A DNA stretch of 64,000 nt from a virus. The stretch covers positions 49,563 through 113,562 of IMG/VR virus record IMGVR_UViG_3300037516_000306. The stretch is one strand, 5' to 3'. Under the pieces are notes generated by a model that worked only from the letters and a program-made list of their open reading frames with translations, made no database searches and was not told the DNA's origin. A program made the translations under genes and the position numbers. This document shows positions 25,843 to 35,199 of this stretch, piece by piece (position 1 is the stretch's first letter; each line of letters begins with the position of its first letter).

Positions 25843-25994
25843 GTATAGAAGAATTAATTACAGAGATTCAAGATAACATCGAATGGTTAGAAACTATGGA
25901 TTTGCTTTTTGAAGTGGAATGCATTAGTGTAGAAAACTTAGAAGTTATACTTAGTAAATTTTTATCAAAAGAAATTAAATTAACATTAGAATAA
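25839..25994 (+). CDS. Very small acidic hypothetical protein
   Basis: 51 residues, MSIEELITEIQDNIEWLETM, acidic and helical. ATG overlaps the primase stop. Not recognised. Confidence 0.5.
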   Translation: MSIEELITEIQDNIEWLETMDLLFEVECISVENLEVILSKFLSKEIKLTLE

Positions 25995-25996
25995 TT

Positions 25997-26755
25997 ATGG
26001 AAAATTACAACACAGCAAGAGGGATGCTGCTAGCTGCACCAGTTCCTCAACAGACACGCACTTACAAACCAGTGAGTCATTTAGAATTAATGGACCTAAC
26101 ACTTGAGAGTATTCATCAAGCAGGGTTTACCCTAGACCAAGAGCTTTACACCTCAGCAAGAGATGGTAAAGTTGCTAATGGTAAGTTCACAATTAAGAAT
26201 GTAGCTGATAGTGAGATGCAATTACAAATAGGATGGCAGAATAGCTATGATAAATCATTATCATTGAAGTTTGCTATTGGTACCAGAATATTCATTTGTG
26301 AGAATGGATGTGTTAGTGGTGATTATGGAGCTTTCAAACATAAACATGTTGGAGAGATTCAAACATTCACACCACAAGCTATCACAGATTACATTATGGA
26401 TGCTGGAGAAGCTTTCACTAGAATGCAAACAGAGAGAGAATCAATGAAACAAATCATTCTTGATAGAAGAGCTCAGGCTGAACTAATAGGACGTATGATC
26501 ATTGATGAACAATTCATTGAATCTACACAGCTTAACATCATCAGGAGAGAGCTTGAGAAGCCTACACATGATTATGGTGCAGAGAATAGCTTATGGGAAT
26601 TGTATCAGTTTACTACATTTAGTATGAAAGAGATGCACCCAAGCTTATGGATGGGTAATCACATTGAAGCTCATTCATTCTTCTTAGATGCTGCAGGTCT
26701 TGTTAGCAAGCCTATTCGTAAACCAAATGTTCAATTAGAATTATTTGCTGTGTAA
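25997..26755 (+). CDS. DUF932-like protein
   Basis: 252 residues. The segment SLKFAIGTRIFICENGCVSG followed by HKHVGE resembles DUF932 proteins of phages and plasmids, which share an R-x-F-V-C-x-N-G core and a following His. The C-terminal part is helical. The family's biochemical role is unknown; position suggests DNA metabolism. It overlaps the next gene by one base. Confidence 0.55.
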   Translation: MENYNTARGMLLAAPVPQQTRTYKPVSHLELMDLTLESIHQAGFTLDQELYTSARDGKVANGKFTIKNVADSEMQLQIGWQNSYDKSLSLKFAIGTRIFICENGCVSGDYGAFKHKHVGEIQTFTPQAITDYIMDAGEAFTRMQTERESMKQIILDRRAQAELIGRMIIDEQFIESTQLNIIRRELEKPTHDYGAENSLWELYQFTTFSMKEMHPSLWMGNHIEAHSFFLDAAGLVSKPIRKPNVQLELFAV

Positions 26756-26937
26756 TGGAAGAGCTTGTGCAATGGGCTAGATCATTGAAGAATGAACACC
26801 CAGATAAGTTTGATGAAATATGGGACTTTGTTTCTCTATGTCATGATGAAATAGAAGAAGGAGGTTCTCCTACACACGAGATAGAATTATGTAAAGAATC
26901 AATTAGACAATTAATAGAAGATGACACAGAAAATTAA
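26755..26937 (+). CDS. Small acidic hypothetical protein
   Basis: 60 residues, MEELVQWARSLKNEHPDKFD, acidic and helical. Overlaps both neighbours. Not recognised. Confidence 0.55.
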   Translation: MEELVQWARSLKNEHPDKFDEIWDFVSLCHDEIEEGGSPTHEIELCKESIRQLIEDDTEN

Positions 26938-27160
26938 AATAGGAAACCTTACTGTTGAAGTGTTCTTCAATGAGTATGACAAAAAGAATAAAACTCAAAG
27001 ACAAATTCCAGGTCATGATCTAACCATGAAAGATAGATATGCTATCAATAATGAATTAGATAATACTGATTTTGGAGAGTTTTATAAACATGAGAGTGGT
27101 GATATTGAAATCACAGGTATGTTCAATGTTGTAGATAGCAGAGGAGATGAATTGGACTAA
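26921..27160 (+). CDS. Small hypothetical protein
   Basis: 79 residues, MTQKIKIGNLTVEVFFNEYD; beta-rich. Overlaps the UDG homologue by 14 bases. Not recognised. Confidence 0.55.
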   Translation: MTQKIKIGNLTVEVFFNEYDKKNKTQRQIPGHDLTMKDRYAINNELDNTDFGEFYKHESGDIEITGMFNVVDSRGDELD

Positions 27161-27866
27161 TTTCAAATCACAATTTCATCCATCATGGCATGCTAAGATG
27201 AGGTCATTCATAGAGAGTGAACAGTGTGATAAGATTTATGCATTTCTAAAAGCAGAGAGTAAGAGGGGTAAAAGAGTTGCCCCTCTCTCTAATGCTGTTT
27301 GGAGATGTTTCTTTGAGACACCATTAGATGAAGTTAAAGTGGTGATGGTGGGCCTATGTCCTTATCACACACTTAGAGATGATGCTCCAGTAGCAGATGG
27401 ATTACTTATGGGTTGTTCTATAACAGGTAAATTACAACCTACACTAGAACAGTTCTATTCAGGTATTGAGAAAGAGTTGTATAATGGATTGAATCTAAAC
27501 TATAGACCAACACCAGATGTAACTTATCTATCAGCACAGGGAGTGTTAATGTTAAACGCAGCTCTAACCACAGAAATTAATAAAGCAGGCTCTCATTTAG
27601 ATATATGGGAACCATTTATGAAATATCTGTTTGAAGAGGTGATTAACTATTTAGGAGTGCCTATAGTGTTTCTTGGTAAAGATGCAGCTAGGTATAAGAA
27701 ATATACAGGAATCTTTGCTCATGTGTTTGAACTTAGTCATCCAGCAAGTGCTGCTTACAAGAACAGCGAATGGGATACAGAGGGAACATTTAGCAAGATA
27801 GATGTATTATTAGAAGAAAACAATGGATTTGGTGTACAATGGTTAGACATGGATACACCGTTTTAA
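27147..27866 (+). CDS. Uracil-DNA glycosylase (family 1) homologue with altered active site
   Basis: 239 residues. Family 1 layout is clear: a VVMVGLCPYH loop (69-74 is GLCPYH), GVLMLNAALTT for the uracil pocket, VPIVFLGKDAARYKK, and ELSHPASAAYK in place of the HPSPLS minor-groove loop. The water-activating motif is normally GQDPYH; here Gln is Leu and the catalytic Asp is Cys71. Normal uracil excision is therefore doubtful. It may bind DNA without cutting, act as a processivity or decoy factor, or have a changed substrate. The family assignment is firm, activity is not. Confidence 0.75.
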   Translation: MNWTNFKSQFHPSWHAKMRSFIESEQCDKIYAFLKAESKRGKRVAPLSNAVWRCFFETPLDEVKVVMVGLCPYHTLRDDAPVADGLLMGCSITGKLQPTLEQFYSGIEKELYNGLNLNYRPTPDVTYLSAQGVLMLNAALTTEINKAGSHLDIWEPFMKYLFEEVINYLGVPIVFLGKDAARYKKYTGIFAHVFELSHPASAAYKNSEWDTEGTFSKIDVLLEENNGFGVQWLDMDTPF

Positions 27867-27885
27867 CAATTAAAAAATAGAAAAC

Positions 27886-28209
27886 ATGGCAGAAGCAACA
27901 ACAGGTCAATTAGATCAAATGATTGAAAGTAAAATCAATCAAAAAATAAATGATTTTACTCGAAGTCTAACAGATCAAATACAGAAGTTTCTTGAAGACA
28001 ATGGGGAATATTCTCCAACTAGAATTCAAGTGGCAGATGAATGGAAATCACAAGGTCATAATGGTAGCAAATCTCCAACTAGTTACACTAGTGTTTATTT
28101 AAGTGATTTTAATAAATCACTTTCTACTGGAATAGGTGATGCTGTTAAGAAAAAGATGATTGCTAGAGCAACAAAAGATTTATTAGATAAAGTATCATTA
28201 TTAAGTTAA
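27886..28209 (+). CDS. Hypothetical protein
   Basis: 107 residues, helical and polar (MAEATTGQLDQMIESKINQK), with a Ser/Thr-rich middle (KSPTSYTSVYLSDFNKSL). No motif recognised. Typical AT-rich leader with AAAACATGG. Confidence 0.62.
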   Translation: MAEATTGQLDQMIESKINQKINDFTRSLTDQIQKFLEDNGEYSPTRIQVADEWKSQGHNGSKSPTSYTSVYLSDFNKSLSTGIGDAVKKKMIARATKDLLDKVSLLS

Positions 28210-28214
28210 GTATT

Positions 28215-28505
28215 ATGGAAAACAGAGAAATTACAATTGAAGAATTGGAAAAAGGAGATGAAGTGATCATTCATGGGAATGGTTACATCCAATATGTGAG
28301 AGTTCTTAGACCACTAAAATTAGGTAAGGTTCCTAATTGGAGAGGTGACACATATTATTCTAGAGTGAAATGTTCTTTTGTAGAACCTTCTACACATTCA
28401 TGGGATAGAAGAGGAACATTAACAGGAGAAGGACACAATAAAGAGAAATACGTAGATTTTAATTACAGAAACATTTGGTTAGTAAAAAGAGAAAATAACA
28501 ATTAA
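28215..28505 (+). CDS. Hypothetical beta-rich protein
   Basis: 96 residues, MENREITIEELEKGDEVIIH then several beta strands, possibly an SH3-like barrel (EKGDEVIIHGNGYIQYVRVL). Immediately upstream of RIIA. Function unknown. Confidence 0.6.
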   Translation: MENREITIEELEKGDEVIIHGNGYIQYVRVLRPLKLGKVPNWRGDTYYSRVKCSFVEPSTHSWDRRGTLTGEGHNKEKYVDFNYRNIWLVKRENNN

Positions 28506-28516
28506 ATTAAAGCAAG

Positions 28517-30814
28517 ATGATTTTAGAAAAACAGACAGAAGCAAACGTCCTAACAGAAGGACAATCACAAGAGAGTATAGGAATGTCACTAGACTTAGAT
28601 TCTGCACAGATATTGATGCAGATGTTAAGTAAGAATTTATATTCTGATGACATAGGTTCTGCTATCCGAGAATGTGCATCCAATGCACTAGATAGCCATA
28701 GAAGAGCTGGAGTGGACACTCCTATCATTGTATCATTTAAATCTTCTACAGATTACAACTATGAATTTTGTGTAGAGGATTTTGGTATTGGTCTAGATGC
28801 TGATGATGTGAAGAACATTATCAGTAAATATGGTAAATCAACTAAGCGTAACAGTAATACTGAGCTTGGTATGATGGGACTAGGTTTCAAAGCACCTCTT
28901 GCATACTCTAGTAGCTTTTACTTCGTATGTAGAAAAGATGGAATGGAACGTAAGTACATGATGTATGAAGGAGAAGATACTAACACTATCGATCTTTTGT
29001 ATGAAGCAGAAACATCAGAAGCTAACGGTGTAAAGATTATCATACCTGTTAAATACAGTGATGCATATCAGTTCCGTAAGAAGATTAAAGAGCAACTATG
29101 TTATTTCGAGAGTGTATATTTTGATGTACCAGATGATTCTACAATCACTAATGATTTTGTTATCTCTAGACATACACACTTCCAGTTCTCTGAGATGAGT
29201 ACAGATGATAAGTTACACATTTGTTTAGATAATGTGTATTATCCTCTAGACTTTGAGAAGGTGGGTATTGATAGAATTGAGTTCCCTGTAGCTCTTAGAT
29301 TTTCATTGAGTGATGGATTATATCCAACTCCTAATAGAGAGTCTCTTAGATACACTCAGGAAGCTAAACAAATCATCTTAAACAAACTTGCTGATGTAGC
29401 AGATTATTTTGTTACTAAGTATAATGAGCAATTAACAGAAGGAGGTGACATTAAATCTGTAGTTAATTATCTAGAGAAGAATGGTCATAAACTTACAATG
29501 GCTGATGGTAGTTCAAGAAGAATTGATGATTTCATGAAGTATTCTAAAATACAAATTGCTGTTCCAGAGATAGAAGGTGTTAACCTGATTAACTTTCCTT
29601 CTTTATACAAATTGCGTAAATCTGAGATGTTAAATTATGCATTTCCTTCTAAGTTCTTATTGAGATATAAAAGAATGCAAGATACAGATAAACATTATGT
29701 ATATGGATATACAATAGAAAGTATTTGTACTGGTCATGCTAAAGTGTGGGTATTTAATGATAGAATTCCTGGTATCAAGAAAGATTATCTAAGAGCTACA
29801 TGTGAAGAAGGTAAGTACAATTTTATGGTTAAAAGAAATGGTCCTATGAAACTAGGAATCCCTGCTAAATTTGACAGTAATACTTATTATCATTTACTAG
29901 AGCTTGCTAATTATTCAAAAGATCAGTGGAGAGCTGTTATCAAAGAATATCAACACATCATCTCTTTGATTGAAGCACAGTTTATTGATCTTGATGAAAT
30001 GGTTGTACCACAATCTTTTATTGATAGCAAGAAGAAAGCTAAAGTGGCTTCTACTACATCAACTGGTAAGAGACTTAAGATTCAGGGAGAGATTGTTTGT
30101 AAGAAAGCTGTTGAATTGATGCGATATAATGATGGTAGAAACTGTAAGTTTGATTCTCAATTATATAAGTTAGAAGATCTTGAGAGTGCTAAGCACCTGA
30201 AGGTTTATGCTCACCATGATGACTATTTGAAGCTTGATGCTTTGTATGGAATTATGGGTAAACAGAAGATGGAAGTAATTACATTTTCTGCTAGAGAACT
30301 TAAAATAGTAGAACAATTAGACATTCACAATTTAATATCATACGACAAATTTATGGAGGGGAAAACAGCACCATTTAAAAGAATAGTTACAGCAACACTT
30401 ATTGATAACTTAATGAGCAAATACAGATATGTGTTTGAGAAATCTCAAATGTTTAAACATACATCTACTGACTTTTATAAGAAGTTGGAAGAATTGGCTG
30501 ATTACAAGCGTGCTAATTATGTATGTGCAAACAGTGATTTGAACAAATCTATGTTAGCAGTGGCTGAAGAGCACAAACTATTTGATAATAACATCTATCC
30601 AGAGTATTTACAGATGATAGATATATTGAATAAACTTACATTTATTAATCCTTTAGCTAAGACTATGGGTTATTTTAATGAAGATGATCAGATGGTAGGT
30701 GTAGTGACTGATTTATTCAAGTATTACAAACACAGAGTAGATTTTAAACATTACAACATTAAAATTAATGATGAAGTGTTAACAGAAGAAACAATAGAAG
30801 ATTTAGTAGATTAA
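28517..30814 (+). CDS. RIIA-like protein (GHKL ATPase)
   Basis: 765 residues. The N-terminal GHKL ATP-binding fold is clear: AIRECASNALDSHRR (N box), CVEDFGIGLDADDV (G1 box) and MGLGFKAPLAYSSSF (G2 box). The rest is a long alpha/beta region as in T4 rIIA homologues. It is paired with the RIIB-like gene immediately downstream. In T4 these proteins act at the membrane against host exclusion; the same is plausible here but not shown. Confidence 0.85.
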   Translation: MILEKQTEANVLTEGQSQESIGMSLDLDSAQILMQMLSKNLYSDDIGSAIRECASNALDSHRRAGVDTPIIVSFKSSTDYNYEFCVEDFGIGLDADDVKNIISKYGKSTKRNSNTELGMMGLGFKAPLAYSSSFYFVCRKDGMERKYMMYEGEDTNTIDLLYEAETSEANGVKIIIPVKYSDAYQFRKKIKEQLCYFESVYFDVPDDSTITNDFVISRHTHFQFSEMSTDDKLHICLDNVYYPLDFEKVGIDRIEFPVALRFSLSDGLYPTPNRESLRYTQEAKQIILNKLADVADYFVTKYNEQLTEGGDIKSVVNYLEKNGHKLTMADGSSRRIDDFMKYSKIQIAVPEIEGVNLINFPSLYKLRKSEMLNYAFPSKFLLRYKRMQDTDKHYVYGYTIESICTGHAKVWVFNDRIPGIKKDYLRATCEEGKYNFMVKRNGPMKLGIPAKFDSNTYYHLLELANYSKDQWRAVIKEYQHIISLIEAQFIDLDEMVVPQSFIDSKKKAKVASTTSTGKRLKIQGEIVCKKAVELMRYNDGRNCKFDSQLYKLEDLESAKHLKVYAHHDDYLKLDALYGIMGKQKMEVITFSARELKIVEQLDIHNLISYDKFMEGKTAPFKRIVTATLIDNLMSKYRYVFEKSQMFKHTSTDFYKKLEELADYKRANYVCANSDLNKSMLAVAEEHKLFDNNIYPEYLQMIDILNKLTFINPLAKTMGYFNEDDQMVGVVTDLFKYYKHRVDFKHYNIKINDEVLTEETIEDLVD

Positions 30815-30818
30815 AGAA

Positions 30819-30841
30819 AGGGGGGAGAAATCCCCTCTTAT
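30819..30841 (+). terminator. Hairpin between RIIA and RIIB genes
   Basis: Arms AGGGGGGA and TCCCCTCT (one G-T pair) close on a GAAA tetraloop. The following tail (TATTAAAAAG) is only weakly T-rich, so it may be a partial terminator or an mRNA processing or stability hairpin. Confidence 0.5.
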
Positions 30842-30869
30842 TAAAAAGTAACAATTAAAATTAAATACA

Positions 30870-32399
30870 ATGAGCAACAAATTTCTAAGTCTTGACTGGT
30901 TCAAGCAAACAGCAGAGAATGCAATAGCTAAAGTGGTAGCTAACAAATTGGAGAGTTTAATGGAACAAGAAGAACAACAAGCTCCTAATGAAGTGTTTGA
31001 GAAACCATTCTTAAACCTTAGATTAGTAAATGATACACTAACTGTAGTGTTGAGAGATGGAAGTGTATTGAGTAAGCCTGCAGCAACAGAAGAAGATTAT
31101 TATGCTATCTCTGAAGCAAAGAGTTTACATGAAATCTATGCTATCATTGCTTCTAAAGAAGTGGCAGCTGATGTAGAAGCACTAAGAGCTGAAACAGCTA
31201 GAATCAAAGCTTTACAACAGGGTATTCAGTTACTTGCAGTTCTTCCTGATTTTAGAGTGGAGGGAACAACAGTTTACTTAAATGGTACATCTAGAAGTCT
31301 TCCACAATTATTAGTAGAGAAGTTTATTGAAGTGGTAGATAAAGTTAGTAATGAACCTTCTCAAGAAGATTTTAATACACAATTAAATCAAGATGATGAG
31401 TATGTAGCATTGAAGAACTTCTTCATGTGGTGTTGTCTAAACCCAAGAGCTGAAGTGGCACATGAGTTATACAGATTCTTAGCAGAGAATTCATTTAGAA
31501 TTACTAGACAAGGATTTGTTGTAGCATTGAGAAATGTTGTAACTCTTCATGGATCTCCAGAGCTAGTTCACTTTATCAGTAATGCCTATAACAAGGTGAA
31601 AGCTGTATGGAAGAAGAATCCTTCTGAGTACACAGTGTTCTTAGAAGATGGTGAGTACAAACTTGTACATGATGACAAACTATTCAAAGAAGAAACTCAT
31701 ACAACAACAACATGTCCAGATTGCTTAGGTGATGGTGGATGGGAAGATGAAGATAGCTGGGAAGATGGTGAATGGATTGATTGTGAGACATGTGATGGTT
31801 CAGGAGAAGTGGAAGAATATACTTACACTGAAACATGGGCTGTTAATCATGGTGAGAAGATTGGTAGTCTTGTAGATCTTTATCTTGATTTACCTAATAG
31901 AGCAGAGAATAGATTTACAGATGATTGGACTAAAACATTTGATATCCGTATTGGACAAGTGACTAGTATGCCTAAAGAAGATTGTAACTGGAGTACACAA
32001 GATTGTGCTGCTGCAGGATTACACTTTACAGCAGACCAGATTCACTATGTTGGATGTGGTGATCAATCTGTTATTGTTCTTATCAATCCTATGAAAGTGG
32101 TTGGTATTGGTCAACACAAGGGTAGATGCTATGAGTATTTACCAATTATGACTGTACCAAGAGAAGAAGCTACCAGAATTCTTCATGATGCTCAGTTTGA
32201 TACAATACAACTAGATGAAGATTATGCTATTCGTGAATTAGAATTCCTTACAGAGAAAGTGAAAGATGGATTTGCAGCTGAGTCTAGAAAGTATGAGTTC
32301 AACTTACCAAGTATTTCTGCTGCAGAAATAACTAATATTGTTGCAAATCTTAGTGAGATGAAAGCTACGATAAGCAAACGTGTTAGTACAATTAAATAA
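30870..32399 (+). CDS. RIIB-like protein with zinc-ribbon insertion
   Basis: 509 residues. The middle shows the rIIB pattern: LPQLLVEKFIEVVDKV, LKNFFMWCCLNPRAEVAHEL, then YRFLAENSFRITRQGFVVAL. The end has DCAAAGLHFTADQIHYVGCG and YEYLPIMTV. Between these, at about 281-315, a DnaJ-like pair CPDCLGDGG and CETCDGSGE forms a zinc ribbon. The C-terminal tail is helical. The RIIA partner is upstream. The ribbon insertion is not part of T4 rIIB as I know it. Confidence 0.8.
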   Translation: MSNKFLSLDWFKQTAENAIAKVVANKLESLMEQEEQQAPNEVFEKPFLNLRLVNDTLTVVLRDGSVLSKPAATEEDYYAISEAKSLHEIYAIIASKEVAADVEALRAETARIKALQQGIQLLAVLPDFRVEGTTVYLNGTSRSLPQLLVEKFIEVVDKVSNEPSQEDFNTQLNQDDEYVALKNFFMWCCLNPRAEVAHELYRFLAENSFRITRQGFVVALRNVVTLHGSPELVHFISNAYNKVKAVWKKNPSEYTVFLEDGEYKLVHDDKLFKEETHTTTTCPDCLGDGGWEDEDSWEDGEWIDCETCDGSGEVEEYTYTETWAVNHGEKIGSLVDLYLDLPNRAENRFTDDWTKTFDIRIGQVTSMPKEDCNWSTQDCAAAGLHFTADQIHYVGCGDQSVIVLINPMKVVGIGQHKGRCYEYLPIMTVPREEATRILHDAQFDTIQLDEDYAIRELEFLTEKVKDGFAAESRKYEFNLPSISAAEITNIVANLSEMKATISKRVSTIK

Positions 32400-32415
32400 A
32401 TAATTAATATAGTTT

Positions 32416-32444
32416 TGTCGCAAATGTTTACTATATTTGCGACA
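32416..32444 (+). promoter_or_regulatory. Inverted repeat spanning a TATATTTG box
   Basis: Perfect 10-bp arms TGTCGCAAAT (32416-32425) and ATTTGCGACA (32435-32444) with a 9-nt centre GTTTACTAT. The -7-like box TATATTTG (32432-32439) overlaps the right arm. No TTG at the right distance upstream was seen. The next ATG is 19 bases after the repeat. Operator or hairpin-type promoter for the HNH gene unit. Confidence 0.55.
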
Positions 32445-32462
32445 GAACTTAATTATAACTAT

Positions 32463-32852
32463 ATGGCAAAGAGAGTGTTAGTCCCAAAGACAAGATGTAA
32501 TGGTACAATGAGTGAAGCAGCCTTCTGGAGCTTCATAAGAAGTGCTTTGAGACAGAAGAGTAGATGGTGGAAACCCATATCAGTATGTAAACTAAATGCA
32601 CGTAGAGACTATAAAGGAATCAATAAACGTCAGAAGTATGAGTATCAGTGTAAGAAATGTAAGAAGTGGCATCCAGAGAAACAAATTAACGTGGACCACA
32701 TCATCCCAGCAGGGAGTTTAAACTGTGCACAAGACTTACCTCTGTTTGTTGAAAGATTGTTTTGTGAACAAGATAATCTACAGGTGCTATGTACAACGTG
32801 TCATGATAAAAAGACACTTAAAGAGAAAAAATCTAAAACTAAAACAAAATGA
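32463..32852 (+). CDS. HNH endonuclease
   Basis: 129 residues from ATG 32463; upstream in-frame TTG at 32415 lies in the inverted repeat and is rejected. HNH core: YECKKCKKW-type start (YQCKKCKKWHPEKQ), the NVDHIIPAG catalytic His-containing strand, then NLQVLCTTCHDKKT with the second Cys pair. Four Cys bind a structural zinc. It may be a free-standing homing nuclease or a packaging/recombination nuclease; it sits away from the terminase genes here. Confidence 0.85.
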   Translation: MAKRVLVPKTRCNGTMSEAAFWSFIRSALRQKSRWWKPISVCKLNARRDYKGINKRQKYEYQCKKCKKWHPEKQINVDHIIPAGSLNCAQDLPLFVERLFCEQDNLQVLCTTCHDKKTLKEKKSKTKTK

Positions 32853-33013
32853 TAAAAAATCTTATAAGTAGATGGACAATGGTGAAATTAGCAAGAGCAC
32901 CATTTTATGATAAAGTGTTAGGTAATACAGTATATTACTGGCAAGACTGCTATTTTGAACAATACATGGCTGCATCAAGATGGGGCTTTAGAATTAAATT
33001 ATATCAATTATGA
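32849..33013 (+). CDS. Very small hypothetical protein
   Basis: 54 residues, basic, aromatic-rich (VYYWQDCYFEQYMAASRWGF). Coupled to both neighbours by ATGA overlaps. Not recognised. Confidence 0.5.
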   Translation: MIKNLISRWTMVKLARAPFYDKVLGNTVYYWQDCYFEQYMAASRWGFRIKLYQL

Positions 33014-33240
33014 AAAACGCAATTACAATAAATAGAACACCTGCATTTAATGAGGTGTGGCATGAAGGGCACATAGAGCATGAAGGTAAATACCATTACT
33101 TCTGGTTAATACATCCTCAGGGATTAGATAACGGAGGAGAAGAATATGAACTAGAGGTTAGATGGTTCTTTGCTAGAGTACCAAGGGAGATACGAGCTTT
33201 GTATCCACAAATCATTGAAGCATTTAAACAAACACTATGA
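33010..33240 (+). CDS. Small hypothetical protein
   Basis: 76 residues, MKNAITINRTPAFNEVWHEG; contains a beta-rich YHYFWLIHPQGLDNGGEEYE. Chained by overlaps. Not recognised. Confidence 0.6.
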   Translation: MKNAITINRTPAFNEVWHEGHIEHEGKYHYFWLIHPQGLDNGGEEYELEVRWFFARVPREIRALYPQIIEAFKQTL

Positions 33241-33401
33241 TAAAAGGAAAATCACAATCTAGTAAATCTGTAAAGTTTTTACCTTGTGATGAAAACTCAC
33301 AAGTGTATAGTTGGCAAAGAACCAACAAGAAATCTATGCAGGTTCCTAAAAAGGAATTTCAAAGACAATTAAAAACATTCAATATAAAAACATTCAGATG
33401 A
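33237..33401 (+). CDS. Very small basic hypothetical protein
   Basis: 54 residues, Lys/Ser-rich (MIKGKSQSSKSVKFLPCDEN). Stop overlaps the nuclease start. Not recognised. Confidence 0.48.
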   Translation: MIKGKSQSSKSVKFLPCDENSQVYSWQRTNKKSMQVPKKEFQRQLKTFNIKTFR

Positions 33402-34453
33402 TAAAAGGAACAGCAAAAACAGAAGCTCAATACAGAGCAGTGGTTATGGATTCATCCAGTAGCCTAAAAGATTTCTCTACAGATAGAAAGAAGTATTACA
33501 AGAAGTATTTCCTTGGAGAGAAGGTAGAAGACAAAGATAGCTCAGCAGCTAATATGGGACGCATAGTCGAAACCCTACTTATGGAACCACATCTATTTGA
33601 TGATAAGTTCTATATGTCATCTTGTGCTTCTACACCAACAGGACTTATGTTAGATTTTGTTGAAGCGTTGTATCGTGTAACAAGAGATGCTACAGATGAA
33701 GAAGGTAAAATTACTAGAGACTTTGCAGACATATCTTTAGAAGCTTATAATATATCAGGATTCAAGATTAAGTATGAAGCTGTTATTGGTAAGTTCATAG
33801 GAAGTGAAGCTGAGATCTATTATAATGAAATCAGAAGAGTGAGAACACTTAATCTAACTGTGGTTAACACTACAGAGATATCAGTAGCTGAGAAGATTGT
33901 AGAAAGACTTAAGACTAATAGTACTACAGGACCAATTGTAAACATGGTTAATAGTTCTAGATATGAAGTGATTGATCAAATGCAAGTAGAAGGATATACA
34001 ATTGATGGACATAAGTTCAAGAGTATGTTAGATAAAGTGGTGATTGATCATGATAAGAAGATTATTCAACCTTACGATCTTAAGTGCACATGGAGTGTAG
34101 AGAACTTCTATGAAGAGTATTACTTGTACAGAAGAGCGTACATTCAAGCGTACTTATATTACTTTGCAATGTTACATCTTGTAAAAGATGAAGATAGTCC
34201 TTATCATGGATATGTAGTAGAATATCTAAAGTTTATTGTATGTGATAGCACTAATTACTATCAACCTCTTATATATACATTAGGCATTGATGATATGGGA
34301 GATGCGTACAAAGGATTTGTACACAAAGGAAGAACTTATCCTGGTGTACAAGATTTAATAGCTGCATTGAGTTGGTGTATTGAAACAGGAACATGGGATA
34401 TAAGCCACAAAAATTATTTGTCTAACGGAGTAGTTAATATTAAAGGAGCATAA
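33398..34453 (+). CDS. PD-(D/E)XK exonuclease (RecB/Cas4-like, DUF3799 type)
   Basis: 351 residues. N-terminal SSSSLKDFSTDRKKYYKKYF and MGRIVETLLMEPHLF open a DUF3799-type nuclease. The catalytic motif is GHKFKSMLDKVVIDHDKKIIQPYDLK, at positions around 205-230 (Asp, then Asp-x-Lys), with YRRAYIQAYLYYFAM as the helix QxxxY. Role: 5'-3' or single-strand exonuclease in recombination, probably with RecA or the Sak4-like protein. Confidence 0.78.
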   Translation: MIKGTAKTEAQYRAVVMDSSSSLKDFSTDRKKYYKKYFLGEKVEDKDSSAANMGRIVETLLMEPHLFDDKFYMSSCASTPTGLMLDFVEALYRVTRDATDEEGKITRDFADISLEAYNISGFKIKYEAVIGKFIGSEAEIYYNEIRRVRTLNLTVVNTTEISVAEKIVERLKTNSTTGPIVNMVNSSRYEVIDQMQVEGYTIDGHKFKSMLDKVVIDHDKKIIQPYDLKCTWSVENFYEEYYLYRRAYIQAYLYYFAMLHLVKDEDSPYHGYVVEYLKFIVCDSTNYYQPLIYTLGIDDMGDAYKGFVHKGRTYPGVQDLIAALSWCIETGTWDISHKNYLSNGVVNIKGA

Positions 34454-35016
34454 TGATAAAGAAAACAATAACTAGCATATTTATAGTTCCAACACTAAAG
34501 TTTCCAAAAGATTCTTTGAAGAGTAATGGATTTATAAATGGCTATATTAAAGATGATAGAAGAGATGCACAGTATGAAAATGCTGTGTACATTCTATTTA
34601 AACCTGATGATCTGGATAAGTTTAGAGAGTTTCTTGATAGTGAATATGAACGAACAAAGAATGTCATAGAAGATTATGATTATGAAGATGGATTTGTTGT
34701 AGTGGTATATGAACTAGATAAGAAATACAAGAAAGATTATGAACTTGTAAGAGCAGGTAAATATTCCCAAACATCAAAAGCATTTCAAAATGAATTCCCA
34801 AAGTCTGTCAAGATTGTAAAATCAGGACTTAGTAAAGATGAAATCTCTTTGCAAACTAGAATATTTAAAAAGAGTCAAGATCTTGTAGAATTCTGGGAAG
34901 ATAAATTAGGTATTACATTTGAAGATGATTATGAGGTGTGGGATGGATTCGATGAATCAAAGGAAATTTTAGAAATTGATAAAATAAAAGAATTATGTCT
35001 AACAGAGAAATCTTAG
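34453..35016 (+). CDS. Hypothetical protein
   Basis: 187 residues, alpha/beta (MIKKTITSIFIVPTLKFPKD), with a recurring beta strand set and acidic YDYEDGFVVVVYELD. Overlaps the nuclease stop by one base, so possibly its partner. No family recognised. Confidence 0.6.
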   Translation: MIKKTITSIFIVPTLKFPKDSLKSNGFINGYIKDDRRDAQYENAVYILFKPDDLDKFREFLDSEYERTKNVIEDYDYEDGFVVVVYELDKKYKKDYELVRAGKYSQTSKAFQNEFPKSVKIVKSGLSKDEISLQTRIFKKSQDLVEFWEDKLGITFEDDYEVWDGFDESKEILEIDKIKELCLTEKS

Positions 35017-35198
35017 AATTAATAATAGAAGAGTTTGGAGTGGAGAAAGCCACTCAGTTTTGTGAAATAGCTGCAACAATGTATGATATAAAATACAATG
35101 CGGCTAAAGAGTTAGAACCACTAAGTGAATATGACTTTGAAAGAGTTTGGTGGTTAGATACGTATATAGAACTTAATAAAGAATTAGAAATAGAATAA
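34995..35198 (+). CDS. Small helical hypothetical protein
   Basis: 67 residues (MSNREILELIIEEFGVEKAT), helical, overlapping the previous gene by 22 bases. Not recognised. Confidence 0.55.
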   Translation: MSNREILELIIEEFGVEKATQFCEIAATMYDIKYNAAKELEPLSEYDFERVWWLDTYIELNKELEIE

Positions 35199-35199
35199 T

